A DNA stretch of 9,617 nt from an uncultured Treponema sp. (GCA_938039145.1 CALHVG010000015.1:1-9617), one strand, 5' to 3'. Positions 1-7,314 are shown, counted from the first letter of the stretch. Notes: generated from the sequence alone by a model not told the origin. Numbers and translations: made by a program.

Positions 1-1507
1 TCGCAAGAAGATTTGTCTGCGCCGCCACGGAAGAAATCAGGTTGTTCGCCTGCACGAGATTTTGCGATTCTTCCGCCATAAGATTTGCTTTTTGTGTAAC
101 GCTTGCAATTTTTGCGTTGCTGTCGTTCACCGTTTTTGAAAGGACATCAAAACTTTGCGACATCTTCTTTACGGATTCGGAAACGGAACCGATGTTTCCG
201 AGCATTTCTTCGATTGCGGCGGACGACTCCGTAATTTCCGTCGCCTGATTTTCTATAAGTTCGTTCAGCGTGTTGATGTTCGAGTTCGCTTTGTCCAAAA
301 CCGCCGATGTGTCCGTAACGGAATTCGCCTGTTCTTTCGCCTGCTTTTTTACGTTCTGGATGTTGCCCATTATCTGATTTGTGGCTGTGGCGGTTTCAAG
401 GCTATGCGAACTCAAATTTTCGCCTATTCCTCGGAGCGTTTGGTTTTCCATTGAAATTGTGGTTACTATTTTCTGAAGCATTTCCATGAATTTGTTTATG
501 TCTTCGGAAATTTCTTTGAATTCGTCCTTACCTTTTATTTTAAGCCTGTACGTAAGGTCGGCTTCGCCTGAGTTCAGATTTTTTATCGACGACCTTATGA
601 AATTGAGTTTCCTTATCAAGAAAAAGTACATGATTCCAACAAGGATTGCCATGGAGACAATTCCAAGAATCGAGGAAAGCAGCAGCACGGAAGAAAAGAT
701 TTCCAGGGCGAGAGTTTGGGTGTCATGAAGGGAACTTCCAAGAAAAAGGACTGTAATAGCTTCGCCTTTTTTGTTGGTAAGCGGAAAATATGTGGTGATG
801 AAGTTTTTCTTTGCGATTGTCGCTCTTCCGTTGAACGCATTTCCTTTCATCGCTTCGTCTATTATCGATTTTTTTTCGATTTCCGTTCCCTTCATTTGGG
901 GAATGCTTGTGTAGACTCTTTTGTAATTGTCGAAAATAGTAAATTCCATGCCGGTAAAGTCGGCAAGGCTTTGCACGAACTCATCCGATGTTATTTTGTT
1001 CGAGGCGTAGATAGCGCCCACGACTTTTCTTTGCCGGAAGATTGGGTATGCGCCTTTTGCGAATATGTCGCCGTTCTTGAAGAAAATGTCTTCCGTGTCA
1101 GAGCCGCCAAGCCCTTTTTGAAGGACGGATTTGTCCGAATCGCCTTTGTCGTATGTTCCTGCGATTAAGCTTCCTTTTATATCGAACACAGCTGCTTCAT
1201 CAAGGTCGAAAAAATGCATTCCATCATTGCACAGAGCGTTCAAGTCGCTTTGAAAATTCGCCGAGTCTCCGTCGATTCTTTCTATGGATTGCCTTAGCCA
1301 TTCAAGACTTTTCTTCAAATTGTATTCATGATTCGTTATGTCACGGATGACGCTTTCTCCTTCCTCTTCGAGTGCCGTGATTTTTTCGTTCATTATACCT
1401 CGGCTAAGTTTTAGGTATGTGATTGTAAAAAGCGACACCGTGTATATGAATGTCAGGGCGACGCTGGTAAAAATGATTCTGAATGCAATTGAGTTGGTAA
1501 GTTTCAT
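1..1507 (-). CDS. Methyl-accepting chemotaxis protein MCP1 (3'-truncated by window edge)
   Basis: Transmembrane chemoreceptor that would signal through CheW/CheA to the flagellar motor. I translated 502 residues from the ATG at 1507; the frame is still open at position 1, so the C-terminal arm is missing. Order: short cytoplasmic start, TM1 about residues 10-32, periplasmic Cache-type sensor about 35-265 (probably two PAS-like lobes; the second contains MEFTIFD and a YFPLTNKKGEAITVLFLG strand pair), TM2 about 271-298, HAMP about 298-348 (GEADLTYRL, then GKDEFKEISEDIN), then the signalling helix up to AAQTNLLA just before the hairpin tip. A GGAGG site lies 4 nt before the ATG. The first methylation-type site reads SSHSLETATA, so only E371 fits where MCP2 has QQ. 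It is a paralogue of the gene at 7315-9351. The ligand cannot be told from sequence. Confidence 0.95.
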   Translation of the reverse strand, partial: MKLTNSIAFRIIFTSVALTFIYTVSLFTITYLKLSRGIMNEKITALEEEGESVIRDITNHEYNLKKSLEWLRQSIERIDGDSANFQSDLNALCNDGMHFFDLDEAAVFDIKGSLIAGTYDKGDSDKSVLQKGLGGSDTEDIFFKNGDIFAKGAYPIFRQRKVVGAIYASNKITSDEFVQSLADFTGMEFTIFDNYKRVYTSIPQMKGTEIEKKSIIDEAMKGNAFNGRATIAKKNFITTYFPLTNKKGEAITVLFLGSSLHDTQTLALEIFSSVLLLSSILGIVSMAILVGIMYFFLIRKLNFIRSSIKNLNSGEADLTYRLKIKGKDEFKEISEDINKFMEMLQKIVTTISMENQTLRGIGENLSSHSLETATATNQIMGNIQNVKKQAKEQANSVTDTSAVLDKANSNINTLNELIENQATEITESSAAIEEMLGNIGSVSESVKKMSQSFDVLSKTVNDSNAKIASVTQKANLMAEESQNLVQANNLISSVAAQTNLLA

Positions 1508-1560
1508 TTTGCCTCCATTGGCGACGGACTGCCTAGATTCTGCGGGATTAGTTGAAGCCT

Positions 1561-1633
1561 ATTCTATATTGCATCTTTTGAAATGCAATGTTTTTATTCT
1601 GTATATTTATAAGATTTATAGTATAAAAATAAA
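1561..1633 (-). promoter_or_regulatory. Candidate promoter region for MCP1
   Basis: Two weak sigma-70-like arrangements occur on the minus strand: TTGCAT (1588-1583), 16 nt, TAGAAT (1566-1561); and TTTATT (1633-1628), 16 nt, TATAAA (1611-1606). Either would give a short leader to the ATG at 1507. The stretch is so AT-rich that chance matches are likely. No sigma-28 box (GCCGATAA-like) is present here. Confidence 0.3.
1568..1589. repeat. Inverted repeat, 7-bp arms (attgcat / atgcaat)
   Basis: Perfect arms at 1568-1574 and 1583-1589 flank an 8-nt centre. The repeat overlaps one of the possible -35 boxes for MCP1, so it could be an operator or an RNA hairpin. No regulator can be assigned. Confidence 0.45.
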
Positions 1634-1880
1634 CTTAATGACCCGAAAGCATTTTTTTATGCAGAACTTTACGGAAAATTTCGTCGTAATCTCGCGGAAA
1701 AAAATCCCGCTATACCGAATATAGTATGCTTCAGATTCCGAACCTAAAGTCCGCCTGTGCATAGTCCAGCGGATTTTACGTTCAGCGGATGCGTTTTTCA
1801 AATGCCGAACATTACTTTATGAGGCCGCTCTTTTGTAAGCGCATCCGTTTTGTGCGTTATTTTCGGAAATTTGGTCAGAC

Positions 1881-3173
1881 TTAAATTGCCTTCAGCGCCT
1901 GTTCCAAATCGTTAAGAAGGTCTTTTTTGTCTTCAAGTCCGCACGAAAGTCTTACAAGGCCTGCAGGAATACCGGCATTTTTCAGCTGTTCGTCAGTCAT
2001 TTGCCGATGTGTTGAAGTTGCAGGATTCAAACAGCACGACCTTGCGTCGGCTACATGCGTTTCAATCGAAAAAAGCCTGAGTGCTTTCATGAATTTTTCA
2101 GCCGCCGACCGTCCGTCTTTCAGTTCAAACGAAACCACGCCGCAACTTCCGTTCGGAAGATATTTTTTCGAAAGTTCGTAATATTTGTTCGATTTTAAGG
2201 TGGGATAATTTACGCCTTTTACTTGAGGCTGCTTTTCCAAAAATTCTGCGACCGCCTGTCCGTTTTCCACATGACGGGGCATTCTTACATGCAAAGATTC
2301 AAGTCCGAGGTTCAGAATGTAAGCGTTCATCGGCGACTGAATCGAGCCCAAATCTCGCATGAGTTGCGCCGTAGCTTTTGTGATGAAAGCGCCTTCTTTT
2401 CCGAACCGCTCCGCATAAGTTATTCCGTGATAACTTTCGTCGGGAGTCGCAAGCCCGGGAAACATATCTTTGTGCGAAATCCAGTCGAATTTTCCGGCAT
2501 CGATTACAGCTCCGCCGACGCATGCGCCATGTCCGTCCAAATATTTTGTCGTCGAATGAGTTACGATGTCCGCCCCCCATTCGATTGGACGACAATTTAT
2601 CGGAGTCGGAAAAGTGTTGTCGACAATCAGCGGAACATTGTGGTCATGCGCCGCTTTTGCGAATTTTTCAATGTCGAGAACAGTAAGCGCAGGATTTGCG
2701 ATGGTTTCTCCGAAAACTGCCCTTGTGTTGCTTTTAAAAGCCGCGTTCAATTCATCTTCCGATGCGTCGGGTTCGACGAACGTCGCGTCGATTCCCATTT
2801 TTTTCAATGTGATGGAAATAAGATTGAACGTTCCGCCGTAAATCGAAGAGGAAGCGACGATATGGCTTCCCGCCTCGCATATATTGAAAATGGCAAAAAA
2901 ATTAGCCGCCTGACCCGACGACGTGAGCATTCCTGCTGTTCCGCCTTCAAGCGAAGCAAGTTTTGCCGCGACAAAATCGTTCGTGGGATTTTGAAGCCTT
3001 GTGTAAAAATATCCGCTTTTTTCAAGGTCGAACAAAGCGCCCATGTCTTCGCTTGTATCGTATTTGAATGTCGTGGACTGAATTATCGGAATCTGGCGAG
3101 GCTCTCCGTTTTTAGGCTCATAGCCCGCATGAATGCATTTTGTGTCGATGGAAATATCCGTTTTATTTTTCAT
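1881..3173 (-). CDS. metY: O-acetylhomoserine sulfhydrylase (O-acetylhomoserine aminocarboxypropyltransferase)
   Basis: PLP-dependent cytosolic enzyme of the Cys/Met metabolism family. It joins O-acetylhomoserine with sulfide to give homocysteine (or with methanethiol to give methionine). The product is 430 residues from the ATG at 3173, the usual length for this long subgroup and longer than cystathionine beta- or gamma-lyases. Visible motifs, numbered from this start: YFYTRLQNPT (about 55-64, phosphate-binding Tyr/Arg), SSGQAA (about 85-90), VDNTF with Asp185 for the PLP ring, THSTTKYLDGHG with the Schiff-base lysine K210, the family insert FPGLATPDESYHG, and the C-terminal LVRLSCGLED with Arg408. 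The frame stays open upstream to a TTG at 3242, but that codon lies in the -35 box; the ATG has GAGGAGG 10 nt upstream. It looks monocistronic, with its own promoter. Confidence 0.93.
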   Translation of the reverse strand: MKNKTDISIDTKCIHAGYEPKNGEPRQIPIIQSTTFKYDTSEDMGALFDLEKSGYFYTRLQNPTNDFVAAKLASLEGGTAGMLTSSGQAANFFAIFNICEAGSHIVASSSIYGGTFNLISITLKKMGIDATFVEPDASEDELNAAFKSNTRAVFGETIANPALTVLDIEKFAKAAHDHNVPLIVDNTFPTPINCRPIEWGADIVTHSTTKYLDGHGACVGGAVIDAGKFDWISHKDMFPGLATPDESYHGITYAERFGKEGAFITKATAQLMRDLGSIQSPMNAYILNLGLESLHVRMPRHVENGQAVAEFLEKQPQVKGVNYPTLKSNKYYELSKKYLPNGSCGVVSFELKDGRSAAEKFMKALRLFSIETHVADARSCCLNPATSTHRQMTDEQLKNAGIPAGLVRLSCGLEDKKDLLNDLEQALKAI

Positions 3174-3183
3174 AGATGAATTG

Positions 3184-3190
3184 CCTCCTC
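3184..3190 (-). promoter_or_regulatory. Ribosome binding site of metY
   Basis: GAGGAGG on the minus strand, 10 nt before the ATG at 3173. It decides the start codon. Confidence 0.8.
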
Positions 3191-3213
3191 GTGAGCATAA
3201 GATTCTTCGAGGA

Positions 3214-3242
3214 ATTATAGAATTTCTTTTGGAAGTTCTCAA
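3214..3242 (-). promoter_or_regulatory. Sigma-70-type promoter of metY
   Basis: On the minus strand, TTGAGA (3242-3237) is followed after exactly 17 nt by a perfect TATAAT (3219-3214). Transcription would start near 3207, leaving a leader of about 34 nt to the ATG at 3173. That leaves no room for a riboswitch and rules out the TTG start inside the -35 box. Confidence 0.82.
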
Positions 3243-3271
3243 TCTATTTGAAAAATTTTTGCAGGTACGCA

Positions 3272-3294
3272 GGATTAAAAAGGATTTTTAATCC
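3272..3294. repeat. Perfect 10-bp inverted repeat upstream of the metY promoter
   Basis: Arms ggattaaaaa (3272-3281) and tttttaatcc (3285-3294) surround a 3-nt centre. The site is 29 bp upstream of the metY -35 box, a common place for an activator or repressor site. It is not followed by a T-run on either strand, so a terminator for the upstream HD-GYP gene is less likely. The rest of 3174-3455 is AT-rich; a second 7-bp inverted repeat (tttttca 3390-3396, tgaaaaa 3403-3409) is the only other structure seen. Confidence 0.55.
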
Positions 3295-3455
3295 GCCGGA
3301 AAACAAAAATCAAGACGGCTTTTTCAGCTTTTTTGAAAATTTGCGAATCGGAAGTTTTTTTTAAGTCGAGAATTGGCGAATTTCCGTATTTTTTCAATTT
3401 TATGAAAAATGCGTTCAATAAGCCGGTTTACTTTACAAATTCGGCGGAGTTTATT

Positions 3456-5345
3456 TTAATCCTGTTCGCCGGACTGAATCTTCTTTGAAAAGATTTTGAA
3501 TTCTTCCCAGTTGTCAAGAAGCGCGGCAAGGACAATCGGGTCAAATTGCTTTCCGCTTTCAACCGACATTATTTCGTAAGTTTTTTCAAAACTAAACGCA
3601 GGTTTGTACTGCCTTTCGGAAAGCAGGGCATCCACAACATCTGCCACCGACATGATTCTTGCGCTCAAAGGAATTTCATCGCCCAAAAGTCTGTACGGAA
3701 ATCCGTTCCCGTCAAAATGTTCGTGGTGGTTGAGCGCAATTTCTCTTGCAACCTCAAGGTAAGTGTTTGTGCCGATATGTTTTAGAATGTCGTCCAACAT
3801 TTCGAACCCGTAAATCGTGTGGTTCTGAATCTGCCTGTATTCCTGGTCCGTAAGTTTTCCGGGTTTTGTAAGAATCGCATCGGGAACTTTGACTTTTCCG
3901 ACATCGTGAAGCGGGGCTGCCGTGGCAAGTATGTTCACATATTCGGGAGTCAGGATTTCTTTGAATTCGCCTTTTTCAAGCAGTTTGTTCCCGATAAAAC
4001 GCACGTAATTCGAAGTGTTTTTTACGTGAGCGCCCGTCGTTTCGTCTCTGCTTTCGATTACTGAAGCCAAAGTAAAAATCACGTTTGTCTGGATTTTTTG
4101 ATGTTCCATCATAAGTTGAAGATTTTTTACGGTAACGTCGATGAATTCCTGCTGGCGGTCAAAATTGGCTTTTACTATGTAGTCCACCACCGTGATTGTC
4201 ATGCACACAAGGAAGACAAAAAGACCGAATCCCGTAGCAGTTCCTCGAATATAGTTGTCCCTCGTCCAGATTGAGACAATCTCGTAGATTATGCAGAACA
4301 TAAAAATCAGGATTCCGATTGAGAACGCTTTTCCAAGATACGTCGGGTTGCTTTTTATTTTGTCCCTTACGAACGTGAAAATCATTGTCGCAATCATTAT
4401 TCCTATTTCGATGTGGTCGATTTTCAAAATATTCGTAAGAGAAATCCAGCCGAAACCGTAGGCAAGGACGCTGAAAACGGTCGTTGCGATGCTAACAACC
4501 GCAATGGAATAGTAAATGCGGCTGTATCGTTTGTATTGCATTTCGCACATGAAAAGCGCCCACGGAACACAGCCGAACGCAAGACTGAACACAATCGTAT
4601 ACATGGTGGCTGTAAGATTCGAAAAAAGGAACTGGCGCAAAACGGATTCGTTCAATATCCAAAGCGAAATGCAAAGCATGAACGTTCCTATGTAAAGCAA
4701 GGAACTGACGTTTGCTTTTCTGCCGTAGAATACTCCTGCGACAAGAAGGCAAATTCCAAGGACAAGTCCGCCGATTGCAAACATGACGCTTGTTCCGGCG
4801 ACATGAAGAAGCGTAGAAATTATCTGCGAGTATGTCCCGATGTAAATCATTCCTATGCGGGATGCGTAAGCCGGCATATCGCTGTCAAAAGAAATTTCAA
4901 CGGATTTTCCTGCGTCGGTTTTTTCTAGCGGAACAAAAAGGCTGTAATTTGACGGAGCGTTTTTCCATCCGTATTTCGGCGACCGAAATGAGGTGCGCTC
5001 CGTTCCGTCTATAAGAACCGAAACATTTTGGTGAGCCATATAAAGTCTCATGTAATCGTGGGAATTTATGTAATCGGGCAGCGTTCCTACAATCGTTATG
5101 CCTTTTGAAAAAAGTTCGGGCTTGCTTTGCGCAGGAATTTCCACCGACATTCCGGTAGATTTTTCCACGAATCCTGTAGAAAATTCTTTTGCTCTTCCTT
5201 CAAAAAAAGACAAATGTTCCCAAGGGAAAATTTGCGCCGCCGCCGAGTACAAAACATATATGGAAAATAAAATCAAAAATGTTATTTCAACAATGCGATA
5301 AAAATCTGATTTTCTATCACTTTTGATATAAGGTTTTTCAGTCAT
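3456..5345 (-). CDS. 7TM receptor with cytoplasmic HD-GYP domain (probable c-di-GMP phosphodiesterase)
   Basis: 629 residues. TM1 about 19-38; extracytoplasmic beta-rich domain about 40-172 (includes NVSVLIDGTERTSF and ASRIGMIYIGT) resembling the sensor part of 7TMR-DISM-like proteins; seven helices about 178-205, 213-231, 245-266, 278-297, 303-325, 339-359 and 369-392; a short linker helix; HD-GYP about 420-610. Catalytic signature: E431, D434, T437 and H440 in the lead helix, HD at 480-481 in LHDVGKVKVPD, H509, HH at 540-541, DGNGFP at 545-550, and D569/D572 in SVADVVDAL. All expected metal ligands seem present; the GYP triad reads GFP. HD-GYP domains hydrolyse c-di-GMP, linking an outside signal to motility or adhesion. 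The start is the only ATG that keeps TM1; no strong ribosome site precedes it. The gene is divergent from the repeat-protein gene at 5690. Confidence 0.9.
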   Translation of the reverse strand: MTEKPYIKSDRKSDFYRIVEITFLILFSIYVLYSAAAQIFPWEHLSFFEGRAKEFSTGFVEKSTGMSVEIPAQSKPELFSKGITIVGTLPDYINSHDYMRLYMAHQNVSVLIDGTERTSFRSPKYGWKNAPSNYSLFVPLEKTDAGKSVEISFDSDMPAYASRIGMIYIGTYSQIISTLLHVAGTSVMFAIGGLVLGICLLVAGVFYGRKANVSSLLYIGTFMLCISLWILNESVLRQFLFSNLTATMYTIVFSLAFGCVPWALFMCEMQYKRYSRIYYSIAVVSIATTVFSVLAYGFGWISLTNILKIDHIEIGIMIATMIFTFVRDKIKSNPTYLGKAFSIGILIFMFCIIYEIVSIWTRDNYIRGTATGFGLFVFLVCMTITVVDYIVKANFDRQQEFIDVTVKNLQLMMEHQKIQTNVIFTLASVIESRDETTGAHVKNTSNYVRFIGNKLLEKGEFKEILTPEYVNILATAAPLHDVGKVKVPDAILTKPGKLTDQEYRQIQNHTIYGFEMLDDILKHIGTNTYLEVAREIALNHHEHFDGNGFPYRLLGDEIPLSARIMSVADVVDALLSERQYKPAFSFEKTYEIMSVESGKQFDPIVLAALLDNWEEFKIFSKKIQSGEQD

Positions 5346-5423
5346 TTTTCAATTCTTGCAGATTTCTTCTATTTTGTATAGGTCAAATCTGATTTCATGA
5401 TATATAAACGATATTTATTTCTC

Positions 5424-5429
5424 ATTATA
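5424..5429 (-). promoter_or_regulatory. Candidate -10 box for the HD-GYP gene
   Basis: A perfect TATAAT on the minus strand, about 80 nt upstream of the ATG at 5345. No good -35 box stands at 16-18 nt, so the call rests on one hexamer in AT-rich DNA. Confidence 0.35.
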
Positions 5430-5534
5430 GAATATGAAAATCCCTCGCTTTTGAACGCACGCAACGGAAAATGAAGCGGCATATTTTTCTGAATGTCGGA
5501 GACAAAGTTCCGTGTTATCCGGGAATCAAACTGT

Positions 5535-5561
5535 CAAAGTTTCGGAAGTTTATGCCGATAA
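5535..5561 (+). promoter_or_regulatory. Sigma-28 (FliA/WhiG-type) flagellar promoter
   Basis: CAAAGTTT (5535-5542), 11 nt, then GCCGATAA (5554-5561). The established enterobacterial consensus is TAAAGTTT-N11-GCCGATAA, so 15 of 16 positions and the spacing match. Transcription would start near 5568-5570, giving a leader of about 120 nt to the ATG at 5690. The site is intergenic and points at the leucine-rich-repeat gene. Confidence 0.75.
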
Positions 5562-5628
5562 TCGAATATGCTCCCTTAAAATGCGGCAGTTGCGAGAATA
5601 TCGATTCTCTAAAACCGGGTTGTTTAAA

Positions 5629-5650
5629 TTCGGCGACTTTGAATGCCGAA
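5629..5650 (+). repeat. Hairpin in the leader of the LRR gene
   Basis: Arms ttcggc (5629-5634) and gccgaa (5645-5650) with a 10-nt loop, about 40 nt before the start codon. A modest hairpin of unknown role. Confidence 0.35.
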
Positions 5651-5689
5651 CTTAGTCCTTGGTCGAAAATATTCAGGTAAGGTGATAAA

Positions 5690-7138
5690 ATGAAATCCAT
5701 TAAAAACTTTAGAAGAACAATTTTTTTTCTGTTTGCGAGCGTTTTTTTGTTCCCTATTTATGCCTTGTCGTATCAGGGATTTGACATTCAGGTTTTGGAT
5801 TCTGAAGAGAGCGACGCAGACGGCTTTATCGTCGTCGGGTACAACGGTCAGGATGAAATAGTTACGGTTCCCAAAGAAATCGGCGGAATTCCGGTTATTG
5901 AGATTGGAGACCGGGCGTTCTCGGAAAACAGGCTCGCTTCTTTTGTGATAATTCCCGAAGGTGTAGAAAAAATCGGATTGCGTGCCTTTTACAACTGCGC
6001 AAATCTTGAGATTGTAAAAATTCCTGAAAGCGTTACGGAAATCGGGCAGAATGCATTTGAACACAGCGAAAAATTAAAGAAAATAACGCTTCCTTCTAAG
6101 CTCAAAACCATCGAAGAAAATCTTTTTGCAAACTGCTATTCCTTGAGCGAAGTGAAACTTCCCGAAGAACTTGAAAAAATCAAGGAAAGGGCTTTTGCGC
6201 ATTGCGAAAATTTGGTTGACATCACGCTTCCGTCGTCCGTCTCCGAAATTGAACAAGGCGTGTTCATGGATTGCCCCAAAATAAATGTCAAAGTTTCTGC
6301 ATTGAACGAAAATCTAAGGGCAATTCAGCAGGGAAAAGGCTTGATTTCCAAGGATGGAAAAAAACTCGTGGCGTATTTCGGTACAAAATCCTACCTTATA
6401 GTAGCCGATAATTTTACGAAAATCGGAGCGTTCGCGTTCTACGAAAACAAGTCGCTTAGAAAAATAGAATTTCCACGGACGGTCAAAACCATTGGAAAAG
6501 ACGCTTTCAAAGGCTGCGAAAATCTAAAAGATGTGGTGGTCGAAAATATTTCCGCATGGAACAAAATAGATTTTGAAAATCAGGACGCAAATCCGCTGAT
6601 GTATGCGGAAAATTTTTATCTGAACGGGGAGCCCGTTCGCGCCCTTGCGTTCGGAGAATCTATAACGGAAATAAAAGATTATGCCTACTCAGGCTGCAAA
6701 TCCTTGCTGGGCGTTTCTTTTGAAAAGAATTTGGCTTCAATCGGAAAAGAAGCGTTTGCCGATTGCAAAAATCTAACCTACATAAAGAATTTGAAGCCCG
6801 GCGTAAAAATCGGAGAAAATGCGTTCAAAAATGTTTCGATTTTTGTTGAAAGTCAAAATGCTTTTAGAGATGACGGAATGAACATAAACTCCGCTTCCGA
6901 GATTGATGCGCCGGAAACTTATGTTGAAAATCGGAATGAAAATGAATCGGAAAAGATTCACGAATCCGCCGTTGGAAATGAGGAAAACGAATTTGAGGCG
7001 GAAAATGCCGTGTTCAAAAGTCCGGACGAAACAACAAAAATAAACGAAGACACCAAAGCTGCGGATTCCGATTATGAAAAGCTGATTTTTGAAGAGGAAA
7101 ACGACATTCCTTTGGAAACTGACTTTGACGAAAAATAA
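5690..7138 (+). CDS. Secreted BspA/TpLRR-type leucine-rich-repeat protein with acidic tail
   Basis: 482 residues. A signal peptide covers 1-27 (basic start KNFRR, hydrophobic core IFFLFASVFLF, ALS cleavage site before YQG); there is no lipobox cysteine. Residues about 58-195 and 241-384 hold LRR_5 repeats of roughly 23 residues built on the pattern V-x-x-I-G-x-x-A-F-x-x-C-x-x-L-x-x-I-x-L-P. They are interrupted by islands at about 196-240 and 287-317; the second (SAWNKIDFENQDANPLMYAE) is typical of this family. Residues 386-482 are a low-complexity tail with 31 Asp/Glu against 8 Lys/Arg and no membrane anchor. Relatives such as T. denticola LrrA and Tannerella BspA mediate attachment, so an adhesive surface or secreted role is likely but inferred. 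AAGGTGAT just before the ATG supports the start. A sigma-28-like promoter lies upstream. Confidence 0.9.
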   Translation: MKSIKNFRRTIFFLFASVFLFPIYALSYQGFDIQVLDSEESDADGFIVVGYNGQDEIVTVPKEIGGIPVIEIGDRAFSENRLASFVIIPEGVEKIGLRAFYNCANLEIVKIPESVTEIGQNAFEHSEKLKKITLPSKLKTIEENLFANCYSLSEVKLPEELEKIKERAFAHCENLVDITLPSSVSEIEQGVFMDCPKINVKVSALNENLRAIQQGKGLISKDGKKLVAYFGTKSYLIVADNFTKIGAFAFYENKSLRKIEFPRTVKTIGKDAFKGCENLKDVVVENISAWNKIDFENQDANPLMYAENFYLNGEPVRALAFGESITEIKDYAYSGCKSLLGVSFEKNLASIGKEAFADCKNLTYIKNLKPGVKIGENAFKNVSIFVESQNAFRDDGMNINSASEIDAPETYVENRNENESEKIHESAVGNEENEFEAENAVFKSPDETTKINEDTKAADSDYEKLIFEEENDIPLETDFDEK

Positions 7139-7179
7139 ATATTCAACGGATTTTCAAGTGTGCCTTTACGCATGAATAC

Positions 7180-7211
7180 AACAGGGAGAGAATTACAATT
7201 CTCTCCCTGTT
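7180..7211 (+). terminator. Hairpin terminator after the LRR gene
   Basis: Perfect 15-base arms (7180-7194 and 7197-7211, core acagggagagaa / ttctctccctgt) begin 42 nt after the stop codon. The tail is only ACATTTTA, so the U-run is short. The gene on the other side is convergent, so the hairpin may also stop leftover minus-strand transcription. Confidence 0.72.
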
Positions 7212-7250
7212 ACATTTTAGGGAAGTTTATTTTCAGCCGCACGAACAGCA

Positions 7251-7287
7251 CCGCGTAAAACACAGCAAGTTCGCAAAGCAAACTCGC
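7251..7287 (-). terminator. Terminator after MCP2
   Basis: On the minus strand, gcgagtttgc (7287-7278) pairs with gcgaacttgc (7274-7265) over 10 bp around a TTT loop, using two G-U pairs. TGTGTTTT follows. The plus-strand RNA would have A-C mismatches at those two positions, which indicates the structure serves the minus-strand transcript. It starts about 28 nt after the MCP2 stop codon. Confidence 0.6.
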
Positions 7288-7314
7288 TAATTTACGACTG
7301 CGCTTTCGTGCCTT

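Larger units (their letters stand above)
1508..1880. other. Non-coding gap between metY and MCP1
   Basis: These 373 nt hold no convincing gene; the only sizeable minus-strand frame (1616-1801) starts with TTG and lacks a ribosome site. The half next to MCP1 is very AT-rich and holds promoter-like boxes and a 7-bp inverted repeat. The half next to metY has an 8-base direct repeat CAGCGGAT at 1767-1774 and 1783-1790, and the inverted pair CGGATGCG (1786-1793) and CGCATCCG (1840-1847) separated by 46 nt. On the minus strand, a 5-bp hairpin (1710-1724) followed by GCGGGA and seven T could weakly terminate metY transcripts, but it is far from convincing. Confidence 0.6.
5346..5689. other. Divergent intergenic region between the HD-GYP gene and the LRR gene
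   Basis: 344 nt between two outward-pointing genes. The left third is AT-rich and should hold the HD-GYP promoter; the right part has the sigma-28-like promoter and the leader of the repeat-protein gene. Two small overlapping frames (5471-5680 plus, 5515-5700 minus) have no ribosome site, and the plus one starts upstream of the sigma-28 box, so I do not call them genes. Confidence 0.6.

Noticed and set aside
1616..1801. 61-codon minus-strand open frame between metY and MCP1
   Set aside because: TTG start without a ribosome site, AT-rich lysine/phenylalanine-heavy end, no recognisable similarity.
2223..3179. 318-codon plus-strand open frame opposite metY
   Set aside because: It is antisense to a well-conserved enzyme, has no recognisable domain and no ribosome site; a shadow frame.
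3174..3242. Upstream TTG start for metY at 3242, adding 23 residues
   Set aside because: The TTG lies in the -35 box, upstream of the predicted transcript start; the ATG at 3173 has a GAGGAGG site and gives the usual family length.
3174..3455. SAM (S-box) riboswitch in front of metY
   Set aside because: The predicted leader is only about 34 nt, and no S-box-like multi-helix core is visible upstream.
5581..5655. 24-codon ORF in the leader of the LRR gene
   Set aside because: No ribosome site before its ATG and no recognisable peptide; possible by chance.
5346..5689. c-di-GMP (GEMM) riboswitch, prompted by CACGCAACGG near 5458-5468 and the HD-GYP neighbour
   Set aside because: The matching receptor loop, tetraloop helix and second conserved core do not follow, and the stretch is upstream of the sigma-28 start on the plus strand.
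6404..6411. Second GCCGATAA, a possible internal sigma-28 promoter in the LRR gene
   Set aside because: It is coding (Ala-Asp-Asn), and the -35 region at the proper spacing matches poorly (AAAATCCT).
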